This document shows, piece by piece, positions 17,723 to 25,997 of a DNA stretch of 64,000 bases (its first letter is position 1; each line of letters starts with the position of its first letter). Both the position numbers and the translations under genes were made by a program. This DNA comes from Microbacteriaceae bacterium. GTDB lineage: Bacteria; Actinomycetota; Actinomycetes; Actinomycetales; Microbacteriaceae. The notes below the pieces were generated by a model. It made no database searches. It saw nothing but the letters and a program-made list of their open reading frames with translations, and was not told where the DNA came from. The stretch covers positions 62,001 through 126,000 of the forward strand of contig SCRE01000002.1 of NCBI GenBank assembly GCA_004297935.1, given 5' to 3'.

Positions 17723-19106
17723 CCGCCTGTCGGTGTCGCCGCAGCTCGGCGTTCCGACGCCGGGCAAACCGCTGAGTCGCGCGCGGATCGAACGGCTGTT
17801 CAGCAGGATCATCGCCACCTTCGGCCTGGTGTTCGCGGTGCAGATCATTCCGGGACTGACCGATGCCATGCGGCTGCTCGCCGAGCCGTGGACGTTGGTG
17901 AGCGCCTCGGTTCTGCTTGCCACCATGGTCTGGGTGGTTGTGGCTGCGATGGCTCAGCGCGGGGTCTCACTGAGCATGCGCACCGCGGCCGTCGTGTATG
18001 TCGCGTCGTTGCTCACCTGGCCGCTGTTGGTGACCGATGTGTCGTCGGTTCCGGCGACACCGTGGCTGTGGTACCTGTGCACGGTTGCCACGGCGTATGC
18101 GGCGATCGCGTTCTCGGTGCCCGTCGCCGCGATCTACACGGTGTCGGTGCCGGTGGTTTACGGCGTGCTGCGGGCGTCGCCGTACGGCGGCGATTCGACG
18201 CTGACCGGCGCGGTGCTGGATGTCGTATACGCGGTGATCCTCGGCGGTGCGCTGCTGATCCTCGTCACGATGGTGCGTCAGGCCGCGTCGGGCGTGGACG
18301 CGGCTCAGGCTGCTGCCCTCGACCGGTACTCGGCGGTCGCTCGAGAGCACGCCAGCGAGGCCGAGCGGGCGGAGGTCGATGCGATCGTGCACGACAGCGT
18401 TCTGACGACGTTGCTGGCCGCAGCGGGCGCAAGTTCGCCGGAGGTGATGGCGGTGGCCGCCAGGATGGCCACGGAGGCGATCGGCCATCTGGATGCCGCG
18501 GCCGGGGCGGTTCCTGTCGACGGCGCCGTTCTCGGCCTCGACCGCTTGAGTGAACGGATCTCGTCGGCGGCGCGCTCGTTCTCGGCACCGTTCGACTTCT
18601 CGCAGACCGGCGTGACCGATGCGCCGATCCCCACGATCGTTGCCGACGCTCTGCACGCCGCGGCGGTGCAGGCGATGGTCAACAGCCTGCAGCATGCCGG
18701 CCGGGCGGATGCCCACCGCTGCGTCTCGATCGTCGGGCTGGAGCCTCAGGGCGTGCAGGTGTCGGTCATGGATGACGGCGTCGGCTTCGACCCGGCCGCG
18801 GTCGGTGCGGAACGGCTCGGGTTGCGGGTGTCGATCCTGGAGCGGGTGGCACGGGTCGGCGGTGAGGTCACGGTGCGTTCGGCCCCAGGCGAGGGCGCGA
18901 CCATCGTGCTGTCCTGGGGTGCGGGGACCACGGAGTCCGGTGCCGCCGAATCCGCCCTCGCGTCATCCGGCAGCGAGGCGTCCGGGAACGGGGCATCCGG
19001 CAGCGAGGCATCCGCGAGCGGGGCATCCGGTGCCGCAGATTCCGGCCCCGGCCGCTCAGCGACAGAGGCTTCCGACAGTCGGACTCAAGGCGGTGAGAGC
19101 GGATGA
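17709..19106 (+). CDS. Membrane sensor histidine kinase (NarL-system type)
   Basis: A 465-residue protein with about six N-terminal membrane helices (roughly residues 35-200), a short DHp-like region with VHDSVLTTLLAA, which may hold the phospho-accepting His, and a C-terminal GHKL ATPase (about 300-405) with VNSLQHAG (N box) and VMDDGVGFDP (G1 box). The final 60 residues are a Ser/Gly/Ala-rich tail encoded partly by a 15-bp tandem repeat. Start ATG 17709 overlaps the response regulator by 14 bp, and the stop overlaps the next gene by four (ATGA). It probably phosphorylates the upstream regulator; the stimulus is unknown. Confidence 0.85.
   Translation: MTAPDRLSVSPQLGVPTPGKPLSRARIERLFSRIIATFGLVFAVQIIPGLTDAMRLLAEPWTLVSASVLLATMVWVVVAAMAQRGVSLSMRTAAVVYVASLLTWPLLVTDVSSVPATPWLWYLCTVATAYAAIAFSVPVAAIYTVSVPVVYGVLRASPYGGDSTLTGAVLDVVYAVILGGALLILVTMVRQAASGVDAAQAAALDRYSAVAREHASEAERAEVDAIVHDSVLTTLLAAAGASSPEVMAVAARMATEAIGHLDAAAGAVPVDGAVLGLDRLSERISSAARSFSAPFDFSQTGVTDAPIPTIVADALHAAAVQAMVNSLQHAGRADAHRCVSIVGLEPQGVQVSVMDDGVGFDPAAVGAERLGLRVSILERVARVGGEVTVRSAPGEGATIVLSWGAGTTESGAAESALASSGSEASGNGASGSEASASGASGAADSGPGRSATEASDSRTQGGESG
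18965..19039 (+). repeat. Five 15-bp in-frame tandem repeats in the kinase tail
   Basis: Degenerate units start at 18965, 18980, 18995, 19010 and 19025 and encode SGSEA, SGNGA, SGSEA, SASGA and SGAAD. This is a low-complexity C-terminal extension outside the ATPase domain. Confidence 0.75.
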
Positions 19107-20197
19107 TCACCGTTTCGCGGAGGCTGCTGATCGGGCTCGCCACGCTGTTCTCGGCCTACCACGTGTTCTTGGCGGTCAACTCCTTGGCCAGACCGCAGCA
19201 CGTGGCCCCGATCATCGTCGCGCTCGTGTTGTACATCATCGCCACGGCGGCGACGCTGTGGTCGACGGCGGCTGCGCGGATGCCGATGTGGCTGGCCGCC
19301 TTCGATTTCGCCGTGTGCGCCGCCCTTCCACTGCTGGTGACCAGCCAGCTCGACGCATCTGCCCGAAACGGGTATGCGACGTGGTACGTCGCCGCCGTCG
19401 GCACGCTGATGACGATCGTCGCGGTGCGGCGGAGGCAGGTGTTCGCCTGGCTCGGTGTCGGCTTCCTCGTCGTGCAGACCGTGCTGTGGACGGGCAGCGT
19501 TCTCGCGCTCGGAGGCCTCGGCGTCGTCGGAAGCGTCGTGTGGGTCACCGCGGCCGTTCTCATGGCGCATGCGTTGACGAGGGCGGCACGCGACGCGCAG
19601 CAGTTCGTCCTGGCGGAGCGGCAGGCGGCACAGTGGCAGGCCGCTCAGGAGGCACATCTATCGGAACGACAGTACCGGCTGGCGCACACCTACCGGATGG
19701 CGGCGCCTCTGCTGACCGAGATCGTGCGCAGTCGCGGCAACCTGACCTCGAGTCAGCGCCGTGAATGCAGGCTCCTCGAGGCCACGATACGCGACGAAAT
19801 CCGTGGGCGGCAGCTGCTGAACGACGAGGTGCGTGCGGAGGTGGTGGCCGCCCGCCTTCGTGGCACGACGGTAACCCTGTTGGACGAGGGCGGCCTGGAC
19901 GATCTGGATGCCCCCGCGCTGGAGGCGGTTCTGCACGGCCTTGCGCAAGCGGTGCACACCGCGCGGGTGGACACGCTCATCGCTCGTACGGTCCCGCGCT
20001 CCTCAGAGATCGCCGTCACCGTGGTGGGTTTACGCACCGTCGAACAGGACGAGTCGGCCGAAGAGGTCGAGGACGAGGTCGAGTTGTGGCTGGAGATCCC
20101 GCGGGCCCAGGCCGCGGATGCTCAGACTGCGGATGTTCAGACTGCGGATGCTCAGACCGCGGAGCGTAACCCTCAGACGGGTGCACGCCGGCCATGA
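19103..20197 (+). CDS. Membrane protein partner of the two-component pair, kinase-like without ATPase
   Basis: A 364-residue protein with about five membrane helices in residues 5-160, then a helical cytoplasmic part (LAERQAAQWQAAQEAHLSER...) and a C-terminal alpha/beta segment with VVGLRTVEQDE. It mirrors the topology of the kinase encoded just upstream but has no N, G1 or G2 ATP-binding boxes, so it could be a sensory or scaffolding partner. ATGA overlap with the kinase shows tight coupling. The C-terminus carries ADAQT-ADVQT-ADAQT encoded by three 15-bp repeats (20114-20158). I do not recognise a named family; function is unknown. Confidence 0.75.
   Translation: MITVSRRLLIGLATLFSAYHVFLAVNSLARPQHVAPIIVALVLYIIATAATLWSTAAARMPMWLAAFDFAVCAALPLLVTSQLDASARNGYATWYVAAVGTLMTIVAVRRRQVFAWLGVGFLVVQTVLWTGSVLALGGLGVVGSVVWVTAAVLMAHALTRAARDAQQFVLAERQAAQWQAAQEAHLSERQYRLAHTYRMAAPLLTEIVRSRGNLTSSQRRECRLLEATIRDEIRGRQLLNDEVRAEVVAARLRGTTVTLLDEGGLDDLDAPALEAVLHGLAQAVHTARVDTLIARTVPRSSEIAVTVVGLRTVEQDESAEEVEDEVELWLEIPRAQAADAQTADVQTADAQTAERNPQTGARRP
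20114..20158 (+). repeat. Three 15-bp in-frame tandem repeats
   Basis: Units GCGGATGCTCAGACT, GCGGATGTTCAGACT and GCGGATGCTCAGACC encode ADAQT, ADVQT, ADAQT near the C-terminus of the 19103-20197 protein. Confidence 0.85.
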
Positions 20198-20220
20198 TCG
20201 GGCCACGAGCGGCCGATAGG

Positions 20221-20280
20221 CCCGATACGTGAGCTGAGTGCCCGTACGTGGGTTATAAGCCCCGTACGCGAGCGGTCCGG
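20221..20280. repeat. Three degenerate 20-bp tandem units
   Basis: Units start at 20221, 20241 and 20261, each beginning CCCGTACG or CCCGATACG. They lie just after the stop codon of the membrane protein and before the terminator-like hairpins. Confidence 0.55.
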
Positions 20281-20291
20281 GCAAAGATCAA

Positions 20292-20318
20292 GGGGGGTCG
20301 GCCTGTGACCGACCCCCC
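20292..20318. terminator. Strong hairpin, bidirectional terminator candidate
   Basis: GGGGGGTCGG (20292-20301) pairs perfectly with CCGACCCCCC (20309-20318) across a 7-base loop. It follows the membrane protein gene (+) and faces the accE gene (-), so it may stop both transcripts. No T-run is present, as is common in high-GC actinobacteria. Confidence 0.7.
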
Positions 20319-20330
20319 TGATGAAGTCCC

Positions 20331-20365
20331 GAGTCAGGGCGATAACCCGAATATCGCCCTGACTC
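20331..20365. terminator. Second hairpin, 14-bp perfect stem
   Basis: GAGTCAGGGCGATA (20331-20344) pairs with TATCGCCCTGACTC (20352-20365) over a 7-base loop, 12 bp after the first hairpin. Same convergent position; could be a second terminator or a structured RNA end. Confidence 0.65.
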
Positions 20366-20374
20366 GCCCCCAAA

Positions 20375-20404
20375 CATTCGCCCGCTTACCCTAGTCGGCG
20401 AATG
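20375..20404. terminator. Third hairpin, 8-bp stem
   Basis: CATTCGCC (20375-20382) pairs with GGCGAATG (20397-20404) with a 14-base loop. Weaker than the two before it. Confidence 0.45.
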
Positions 20405-20618
20405 ATTGGCGGTGTAACTCTTTGAGAGACACCTAGCACAACTAATATGCCCGCTTGAGCGCGCGATGTACAGTCGTCATTTTGGGGGACTGTTGGGGGA
20501 CAAACTGACTTCCCCCGAAGACCAGTCTGTACGAAGTCCGCGTCGTACGCAATGCCTGAAGTCACCCAACGGGGTACAGTCCATTCCGATCGCTTCCGGC
20601 GGGCATCGGCGGAACCGC
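20405..20618. other. Intergenic stretch with no recognised gene
   Basis: These 214 bases separate the hairpin cluster from the 3' end of accE. TTGAGA followed 15 bases later by TAATAT (about 20422-20448) could be a plus-strand promoter, and TTGGGGGAC occurs twice near 20485-20505. No convincing coding sequence was found; the frame open on the plus strand here is antisense to accD. Confidence 0.3.
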
Positions 20619-20864
20619 TCAGCTGTGGTCGCCGAGGAAGCCTCGCCACCGGCCCGGACCCGGAACGATCGGGCTGCGCAGTCGTCGCTGACTGCGTTGC
20701 CAGGTCGATGTCGCCGTCTGCACGTCCGCCTCGATGGTGGCATTCGACTGCAGTGCGGCAGCCAGCACGGCCGTGACAGCCGCGATCTCGGTCGGCGTGA
20801 CGTTTGCGGTTCGGAAGGTGATGTCCAGCGGCGTGCTGGCATCAGGAGAGTGACGTGCGTTCAT
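20619..20864 (-). CDS. accE: Acyl-CoA carboxylase epsilon subunit
   Basis: An 81-residue small subunit that stabilises and activates actinobacterial acyl-CoA carboxylases. It shows the family hallmarks: a short variable N-terminus, the helical core NVTPTEIAAVTAVLAAAL (about residues 20-38), and the conserved basic, Trp-containing end STWQRSQRRLRSP followed by GPGRWRGF. It lies 42 bp downstream of the beta subunit on the same strand, exactly where accE5 (Rv3281) lies relative to accD5 in M. tuberculosis. ATG 20864 has a GAGGAA ten bases upstream. Short, but the motif and position together make the call fairly firm. Confidence 0.85.
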   Translation of the reverse strand: MNARHSPDASTPLDITFRTANVTPTEIAAVTAVLAAALQSNATIEADVQTATSTWQRSQRRLRSPIVPGPGRWRGFLGDHS

Positions 20865-20906
20865 CGGAGCATGGTTCCTCGAGTGGCATTCTGTGTCGCG
20901 GAGAGG

Positions 20907-22511
20907 TCAGAGCGGGATGTTCCCGTGCTTCTTCGGCGGTTGGATGGCGCGTTTCGTGCGCAGCGATCGCAGCGCCTTGATCACAGCGACGCGGGTCGCT
21001 GCCGGTTCGATCACGCCGTCGAGTTCGCCGCGCTCCGCCGCGAGGAACGGGCTGGCGATGTTGTAGGTGTACTCGTTGGCCAGTCGGGCGCGTACTGCGG
21101 CGACGTCCTCGCCGGCCTTCTCAGCGCGCTTGATCTCACCCCGGTAGAGGATGTTGACGGCGCCCTGCCCGCCCATGACGGCGATTTCCGCGGTCGGCCA
21201 GGCGAGGTTGATGTCGGCGCCGAGCTGTTTGGAGCCCATCACGATGTATGCACCGCCATATGCCTTGCGGGTGATCACCGTGACCAGCGGCACGGTGGCC
21301 TCCGCGTAGGCGTAGAGCAGCTTCGCCCCGCGACGGATGACGCCGGTCCATTCCTGGTCGGTGCCCGGCAGGTACCCCGGCACGTCCACGAGGGTGAGGA
21401 TCGGAATCGAGAACGCGTCGCAGAAGCGCACGAAGCGGGCCGCCTTCTCGCCCGCGTCGATGTTCAGCGTTCCGGCCATTGCGTTCGGCTGGTTGGCGAT
21501 GATGCCGATCGAGTGACCCTCGACCCGCGCGAAGCCGATCACGATGTTCGGAGCGAACAGCGGCTGCACCTCGAGAAAGTCGCCCTCGTCGACGAGATGC
21601 TCGATGATCGCCGTCACGTCATAGGGCTGGTTCGGCGAGTCGGGGATGACCTCGTTGAGTTTGCGGTCGGCATCCGTGATCTCGAGTTGCGCTTCGCTCT
21701 CGTAGGTCGGCAGCTCGGTGAGGTTGTTGTCGGGCAGAAAGCTGATCAGCGTGCGGGCGAAGTCGAGCGCATCCGGTTCATCGCTGGCCAGGTAGTGGCT
21801 GACACCGGAGATCTTGTTGTGCGTGAGTGCACCGCCGAGCTCTTCCATGCCGACGTCCTCGCCGGTGACCGTCTTGATGACATCGGGGCCGGTGACGAAC
21901 ATCTGACTGGTCTTGTCGACCATGATCACGAAGTCGGTCAGTGCAGGGGAGTAGACGGCACCGCCGGCGGCCGGACCCATAATGATCGACAGCTGTGGGA
22001 TGACACCGCTGGCTGCCGTGTTCTTGCGGAAGATCTCGCCGTATTTGCCGAGCGCGATCACACCCTCCTGAATGCGCGCGCCGCCCGAGTCGAGGATGCC
22101 GATGATCGGCACTCCGGTCTTCAGCGCGTGGTCCATCACCTTGATGATCTTGTCGCCTGCGACCTCGCCGAGCGAGCCGCCGAAGATGGTGAAGTCCTGT
22201 GCATAGACGGCGACGTTACGGCCGTGGATCGTGCCGACGCCGGTGACGACCGCGTCACCGTAGGGCCGGTTCGCGTTCATGCCGAACGCGGTGGTGCGGT
22301 GCCGGATGAACTCGTCGAACTCCACGAACGAGCCGGGGTCCAGCAGCAGGTCGATCCGCTCGCGCGCCGTCATCTTGCCTTTGGCATGCTGTTTCTCGAT
22401 GGCCGTGAGGCCACTCGCCGTCACCGCTTCGTGGTAGCGGGCCTTGAGATCGGCGAGCTTGCCTGCCGTCGTGGCGAGGCTCTCGCGCACCGTTGATTCG
22501 TTCTCCGTCAC
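20907..22511 (-). CDS. accD: Acyl-CoA (acetyl/propionyl) carboxylase beta subunit
   Basis: A 534-residue carboxyltransferase. The N-half has [31 protein letters not shown] and the oxyanion loop [10 protein letters not shown]; the C-half has [32 protein letters not shown] and the second oxyanion region [14 protein letters not shown]. It transfers CO2 from carboxybiotin on the alpha subunit to acetyl- or propionyl-CoA, making malonyl- or methylmalonyl-CoA for lipid synthesis. GTG 22511 is chosen over the nearby GTG 22520 because TAGAGT ends seven bases upstream and fits a leaderless start. It forms an operon with accE and is divergent from birA across the second 80-bp inverted-repeat element. 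Confidence 0.96.
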   Translation of the reverse strand: MTENESTVRESLATTAGKLADLKARYHEAVTASGLTAIEKQHAKGKMTARERIDLLLDPGSFVEFDEFIRHRTTAFGMNANRPYGDAVVTGVGTIHGRNVAVYAQDFTIFGGSLGEVAGDKIIKVMDHALKTGVPIIGILDSGGARIQEGVIALGKYGEIFRKNTAASGVIPQLSIIMGPAAGGAVYSPALTDFVIMVDKTSQMFVTGPDVIKTVTGEDVGMEELGGALTHNKISGVSHYLASDEPDALDFARTLISFLPDNNLTELPTYESEAQLEITDADRKLNEVIPDSPNQPYDVTAIIEHLVDEGDFLEVQPLFAPNIVIGFARVEGHSIGIIANQPNAMAGTLNIDAGEKAARFVRFCDAFSIPILTLVDVPGYLPGTDQEWTGVIRRGAKLLYAYAEATVPLVTVITRKAYGGAYIVMGSKQLGADINLAWPTAEIAVMGGQGAVNILYRGEIKRAEKAGEDVAAVRARLANEYTYNIASPFLAAERGELDGVIEPAATRVAVIKALRSLRTKRAIQPPKKHGNIPL

Positions 22512-22524
22512 GCCGTTCACTCTA
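22512..22524 (-). promoter_or_regulatory. Leaderless -10 for accD
   Basis: Minus-strand TAGAGT (22519-22524) lies seven bases before GTG 22511. It is the same hexamer as at punA. Confidence 0.55.
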
Positions 22525-22622
22525 CCGGCAGGCGTCAGGACCGACTCGTTGACGGAATCGCACAAACCTGAGGTCCGCACTTGGTGCTCATTCTGCCCCC
22601 GACCCGCCCGCCACCCCGTTTC

Positions 22623-22702
22623 CAAAACGACGGACTTTCTGCGCGACACGCCGATGCTTCCGTGCGGCCTCCGGCGGGTCGAGACTTTTCTCCGTCTTTT
22701 TG
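22623..22702. repeat. 80-bp inverted-repeat element, degenerate copy
   Basis: The left arm (22623-22652) matches the left arm of the 9189 element at 25 of 30 positions; the right arm (22673-22702) pairs with it at 20 of 30; the loop is again exactly 20 bases. It again lies between divergent genes (accD and birA), upstream of both predicted starts. Shared geometry and position suggest a conserved DNA-level role or an old insertion. Confidence 0.75.
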
Positions 22703-22739
22703 CACAGCGGCGGGGTGCGGGCGAGGGCACAATGAGGGT

Positions 22740-23537
22740 ATGCAGCTTTCCCGCAGCAGCGCCGTGGTTCCACGCTTGACGGTGCTCGAGCACGCCGGTT
22801 CCACCAACGACGAACTCGTCCGCGCTGCGACGGGGGCGGATGCGGCATCCTGGCCCGAGCTCTCGGTGATCGTCACGGACGACCAGCGCAGCGGACGGGG
22901 ACGGCTCGGCCGAACGTGGAGCGCACCCGCCGGCACCTCACTGGCGGTCTCGGTGCTGCTGCGGCCCGAAGCAGCGGCCGATGCAGCAGGCAGTGGGTTG
23001 TCGGTCGACAGCCTCGGCTGGATTCCGCTGCTCGCCGGCCTGGCGATGACCCGTGCCGTGCGCGGGCTCGGCGTGGACGCCACCCTGAAGTGGCCGAACG
23101 ACGTCATGGTCGACGGAAAGAAGCTCTGCGGCATCCTCTCCGAGCTGCTGCCGGGCGCCACAGGTGTTGTCGTCGGTGCCGGGCTCAACGTGTCCATCGG
23201 GTCGGACCAACTGCCCGTCGACACGGCTACATCGCTGGCACTGTCCGGTGTGGTGGACCCCGATCCGGATGCCGCGCTGGCGGCCTACCTGACGCACCTG
23301 CAGACCCTCTACCGCGGCTTCGTCGCCGCCGGCGGGGATGCCGAGGCGAGCGGGTTGCGCCGGGACGTCGCATCCGTCTGCGACACGGTCGGCCGCGCCG
23401 TCCGGGTGCAGTTGCCGACGGGCGAGCCGCTCCTCGGAACGGCGATCGGTCTGGATGAGCTCGGGCGTCTCATCGTGGACACCGGGGGATCTCCCCGGGT
23501 GGTCGCCGCCGGGGATGTCACCCATCTGCGCTATTGA
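22740..23537 (+). CDS. birA: Biotin--[acyl-CoA carboxylase] ligase
   Basis: A 265-residue class I biotin protein ligase that activates biotin as biotinyl-AMP and attaches it to the EAMKM lysine of the carboxylase alpha subunit. Motifs: [23 protein letters not shown] (biotin loop; quoted part GRGRLGRTW), [20 protein letters not shown] with the catalytic Lys, and a C-terminal SH3-like cap from about 215. There is no N-terminal DNA-binding domain, so it is not the repressor type. ATG 22740 has CACAAT six bases upstream and is the family start. Matches Rv3279c next to accD5. Confidence 0.95.
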   Translation: MQLSRSSAVVPRLTVLEHAGSTNDELVRAATGADAASWPELSVIVTDDQRSGRGRLGRTWSAPAGTSLAVSVLLRPEAAADAAGSGLSVDSLGWIPLLAGLAMTRAVRGLGVDATLKWPNDVMVDGKKLCGILSELLPGATGVVVGAGLNVSIGSDQLPVDTATSLALSGVVDPDPDAALAAYLTHLQTLYRGFVAAGGDAEASGLRRDVASVCDTVGRAVRVQLPTGEPLLGTAIGLDELGRLIVDTGGSPRVVAAGDVTHLRY

Positions 23538-23557
23538 ATGACTGGTATTAATGACTC

Positions 23558-24106
23558 ATGACCACTGTTGAGGCAAGCCTGGCACAGCCGGCCGAGCGGG
23601 TGATCGCACGGTTGAGACCGCATGCGCGTGCGCTGTTCTGGCCGAGCATCGTGCTCATCGCGTGCTGCGGAGCGGTCGGCTACTGGGGCGGCAACCTGGC
23701 GGACTTCTGGCAGAACGTGCTCGTGTTCAGCGCCGCCGGGCTGATCGTGCTGCTGTTGTTCCTGCTGCCGCTCGGGTTCTGGCTGAGCACGCGGTACACG
23801 ATCACGACTCGGCGGATCATTCTGCGGCACGGCTTCTTCGTGCGCGTGCGGCAGGAACTGATGCACAGTCGCGGCTACGACATCTCGGTGAAGAAGAACT
23901 GGCTGCAAGCCGCGTTCGGGTCCGGCGACCTTCGAATCGCGTCCGGTGCGGATCGGCCGGTCGTGCTCAAGGACGTTCCCAAAGCCGATCTCGTGCAGAG
24001 CGCACTGCACGACCTGATGGAGAACAGTCAGAATCTGGCCACGGCGCGCCGGCTGCAGGAGCAGTCAATGCTCCCGGATCAGACCGGGGTCTTCGGTCGC
24101 CGCTAG
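23558..24106 (+). CDS. PH-domain (bPH2-like) membrane protein
   Basis: A 182-residue protein with two membrane helices (about 27-45 and 54-76) followed by a bacterial pleckstrin-homology-like domain: TRYTITTRRIILRHGFF, then a basic strand region and GSGDLRIAS...VVLKDVPKADLV. The basic LNSTRY/TRYTITTRR junction is typical of bPH2/YdbS-like proteins. Located 20 bp after birA, matching Rv3278c in M. tuberculosis. Molecular role is not established. Its last 42 bp overlap the converging gtrA-like gene. Confidence 0.82.
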   Translation: MTTVEASLAQPAERVIARLRPHARALFWPSIVLIACCGAVGYWGGNLADFWQNVLVFSAAGLIVLLLFLLPLGFWLSTRYTITTRRIILRHGFFVRVRQELMHSRGYDISVKKNWLQAAFGSGDLRIASGADRPVVLKDVPKADLVQSALHDLMENSQNLATARRLQEQSMLPDQTGVFGRR

Positions 24107-24595
24107 AGCATCGATGGCCTCGGCAGTTCGTACCGTGTGCGGCCGACGTGGTGAGAAGACCCACCAGCGGTACAGCGCAAAGCGGAAGAGCGTGCCGAGC
24201 GCGAGGCCGACCACGTTGTTCGAGATATTGTCGGCCAGGGGCGAGGTCAACTCCATCAGATAGTGGGAGATCCAGACGCAGGCGAGCGGGATCAGCATGC
24301 CGACGAGGCTCACCGCGAAGAACTCGACCCCCTCGCGTGCGGTGTTCGTCTGGCGGCCGTCGGAAAAGGCCCAGAACCGGTTGCCGATCCAGTTGACCGT
24401 GATGGCGACGACGGTCGCGACGATCGTCGCATAGAGCGGGCCGTAGTGTTCCACGCTCGGGTTGAAGATCGTGGCACGCAGCGCATTGAACACGATCAGG
24501 TTCACAATGAACCCGACACCGCCCACCGCACCGAACTTCACGAGTTGCAGCACGAACGCCGAGCGCGCTTTGCGGGGGGCGATGCGTTCTGACAT
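24065..24595 (-). CDS. GtrA-family membrane protein
   Basis: A 176-residue protein with four predicted helices (about 17-40, 53-72, 90-112, 125-145). The GtrA signature FGAVGGVGFIVNLIVFNAL and NWIGNRFWAFSD are clear. GtrA-type proteins are thought to move polyprenyl-phosphate-linked sugars across the membrane and often serve arabinogalactan/teichoic glycosylation. Position next to purK matches Rv3277. It converges on the PH-domain gene with a 42-bp overlap and is divergent from purK. Substrate is inferred only. Confidence 0.88.
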   Translation of the reverse strand: MSERIAPRKARSAFVLQLVKFGAVGGVGFIVNLIVFNALRATIFNPSVEHYGPLYATIVATVVAITVNWIGNRFWAFSDGRQTNTAREGVEFFAVSLVGMLIPLACVWISHYLMELTSPLADNISNNVVGLALGTLFRFALYRWWVFSPRRPHTVRTAEAIDALAATEDPGLIREH

Positions 24596-24727
24596 GTTCT
24601 CTACCAGCCTGATGGACCAAGATTAAGGAGCGTTCGAAAGCCTACGCGGCTTCCACAGCCGGGCGCTGTGAGTTTGACTGCCGGTTTCTGAATAATCTCT
24701 AAGACAACGATTGGAAGTCGCAGCACC

Positions 24728-25870
24728 ATGAGCACACGCAATATCGTCGGAGTGATCGGCGGCGGCCAACTGGCCAGGATGATGATTCCGGCCGCCCTGA
24801 ATCTCGGACTCGAACTGCGTGTGCTCGAAGAATCCGTCGGAATGTCCGCCGATCTGGCTGCTACGGCCGCGGGCGACTACCGCGAGCTGGAGACCGTGCT
24901 GGCCTTCGCGCGCACCGTCGACGTGGTCACGTTCGATCATGAGCACGTGCCGCAGGCGGTGCTCCGCGCACTGGTCGATGCGGGGATTGCCGTTCACCCC
25001 GGTCCGGATGCGCTGCTCTACGCACAGGACAAGCTCCTGATGCGCGAGAAACTCACTGAACTCGGCGTACCGGTGCCCGATTGGGCACGTGCGGAGAACT
25101 CTCGGCAGATCGACGCGTTCCTCGCCGAGCACGGCGGGCGCGCAGTGGTGAAGACGGCGCGCGGTGGCTACGACGGCAAGGGTGTTCGAGTGATCTCGGA
25201 CGCGCACAGTGCCGACGACTGGTTCACGGCGCTGGCGGAGGACGGTCGGGGGGGTGCGCTGCTGATCGAAGAATTGGTCGACTTCCAGCGGGAACTCGCC
25301 CAGCAGGTCGCCCGCAGGCCGTCGGGCGATGTCGTGGCTTGGCCGCTGGTCGAGACGGTGCAGCGAGACGGAGTGTGCGCCGAGGTGATCGCACCGGCCC
25401 CCGCGTCGGCCGGCCGGCTGGCCGAAGTCGCGGACGACATCGCCGTCCGCGTCGCCGACGGCCTGGGCGTGACCGGGGTGCTGGCCGTCGAGTTGTTCCA
25501 GACCTCGGATGATCGCCTGCTGGTCAACGAGTTGGCGATGCGACCGCACAACAGCGGTCATTGGTCGATCGACGGCTCCACGACGAGCCAATTCGAGCAG
25601 CACCTGCGTGCGGTGCTCGATCTGCCTCTCGGCGGCACCGGCATGCGCGACGACTGGTCGGTCATGGTCAACATCCTCGGTGGCCCCACCGGGCAGAGCA
25701 TGGTCGAGAGGTACGCGGATATGCTCGCGGCGCATCCGCTGGTCAAGGTGCACAGCTACGCCAAAGAGTCCAGGCCCGGGCGCAAGGTCGGGCACGTCAC
25801 GGCGAGCGGCGACGACCTCGACGAGGTGGTGTATCAGGCACGCGGAGCCGCGGCGTTCTTTCAGGGTTGA
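24728..25870 (+). CDS. purK: 5-(carboxyamino)imidazole ribonucleotide synthase
   Basis: A 380-residue ATP-grasp enzyme that makes N5-CAIR from AIR, ATP and bicarbonate in purine synthesis. It has the N-terminal GVIGGGQLARMMIPAA, a DHEHV motif, the ATP-grasp lysine region VVKTARGGYDGKG, LLIEELVDFQRELAQQVAR and the metal-binding NELAMRPHNSGH. Product passes to PurE encoded 127 bp downstream. The coding end [10 protein letters not shown] is followed about 80 bp later by a second, diverged copy of the same ten-codon tail (see 25948-25980). Confidence 0.96.
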   Translation: MSTRNIVGVIGGGQLARMMIPAALNLGLELRVLEESVGMSADLAATAAGDYRELETVLAFARTVDVVTFDHEHVPQAVLRALVDAGIAVHPGPDALLYAQDKLLMREKLTELGVPVPDWARAENSRQIDAFLAEHGGRAVVKTARGGYDGKGVRVISDAHSADDWFTALAEDGRGGALLIEELVDFQRELAQQVARRPSGDVVAWPLVETVQRDGVCAEVIAPAPASAGRLAEVADDIAVRVADGLGVTGVLAVELFQTSDDRLLVNELAMRPHNSGHWSIDGSTTSQFEQHLRAVLDLPLGGTGMRDDWSVMVNILGGPTGQSMVERYADMLAAHPLVKVHSYAKESRPGRKVGHVTASGDDLDEVVYQARGAAAFFQG

Positions 25871-25912
25871 ACACGCACGGTCCCTCGCTCACAGGCTCGC
25901 TGGCGACAAGGG

Positions 25913-25950
25913 TCGCGCAATCGCTGCGCGATTGCCGTAGCTCCACCGCG
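25913..25950. repeat. Short palindrome and shared 11-mer after purK
   Basis: GCAATCGC and GCGATTGC form a perfect 8-bp stem around TGC near 25917-25935, and GCTCCACCGCG (25940-25950) is the same 11-mer that flanks repeat copies 2 and 3. It looks like a truncated relative of the intergenic palindromic repeats. Confidence 0.55.
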
Positions 25951-25980
25951 CGTGGCGCAGCGGCCTTCTTCCGAGGCTGA
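25948..25980 (+). pseudogene. Vestigial second purK 3' end
   Basis: Ten codons plus TGA encode [10 protein letters not shown], matching the true purK C-terminus [10 protein letters not shown] at nine of ten residues. The codons differ mostly at third positions (for example GCA/GCG, CGC/CGT, GGA/GGC, TTT/TTC), so this is a diverged homologous coding end, not a recent exact duplication. It probably remains from recombination or repeat insertion at the purK 3' end. Confidence 0.6.
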
Positions 25981-25997
25981 CGCATAGCATGGAGGCC

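Noticed and set aside
20466-22496. Long open plus-strand frame of about 676 codons
   Set aside because: It lies wholly antisense to accD and accE; its protein is low-complexity and Arg/Asp-rich with no family motif. High G+C gives long shadow frames.
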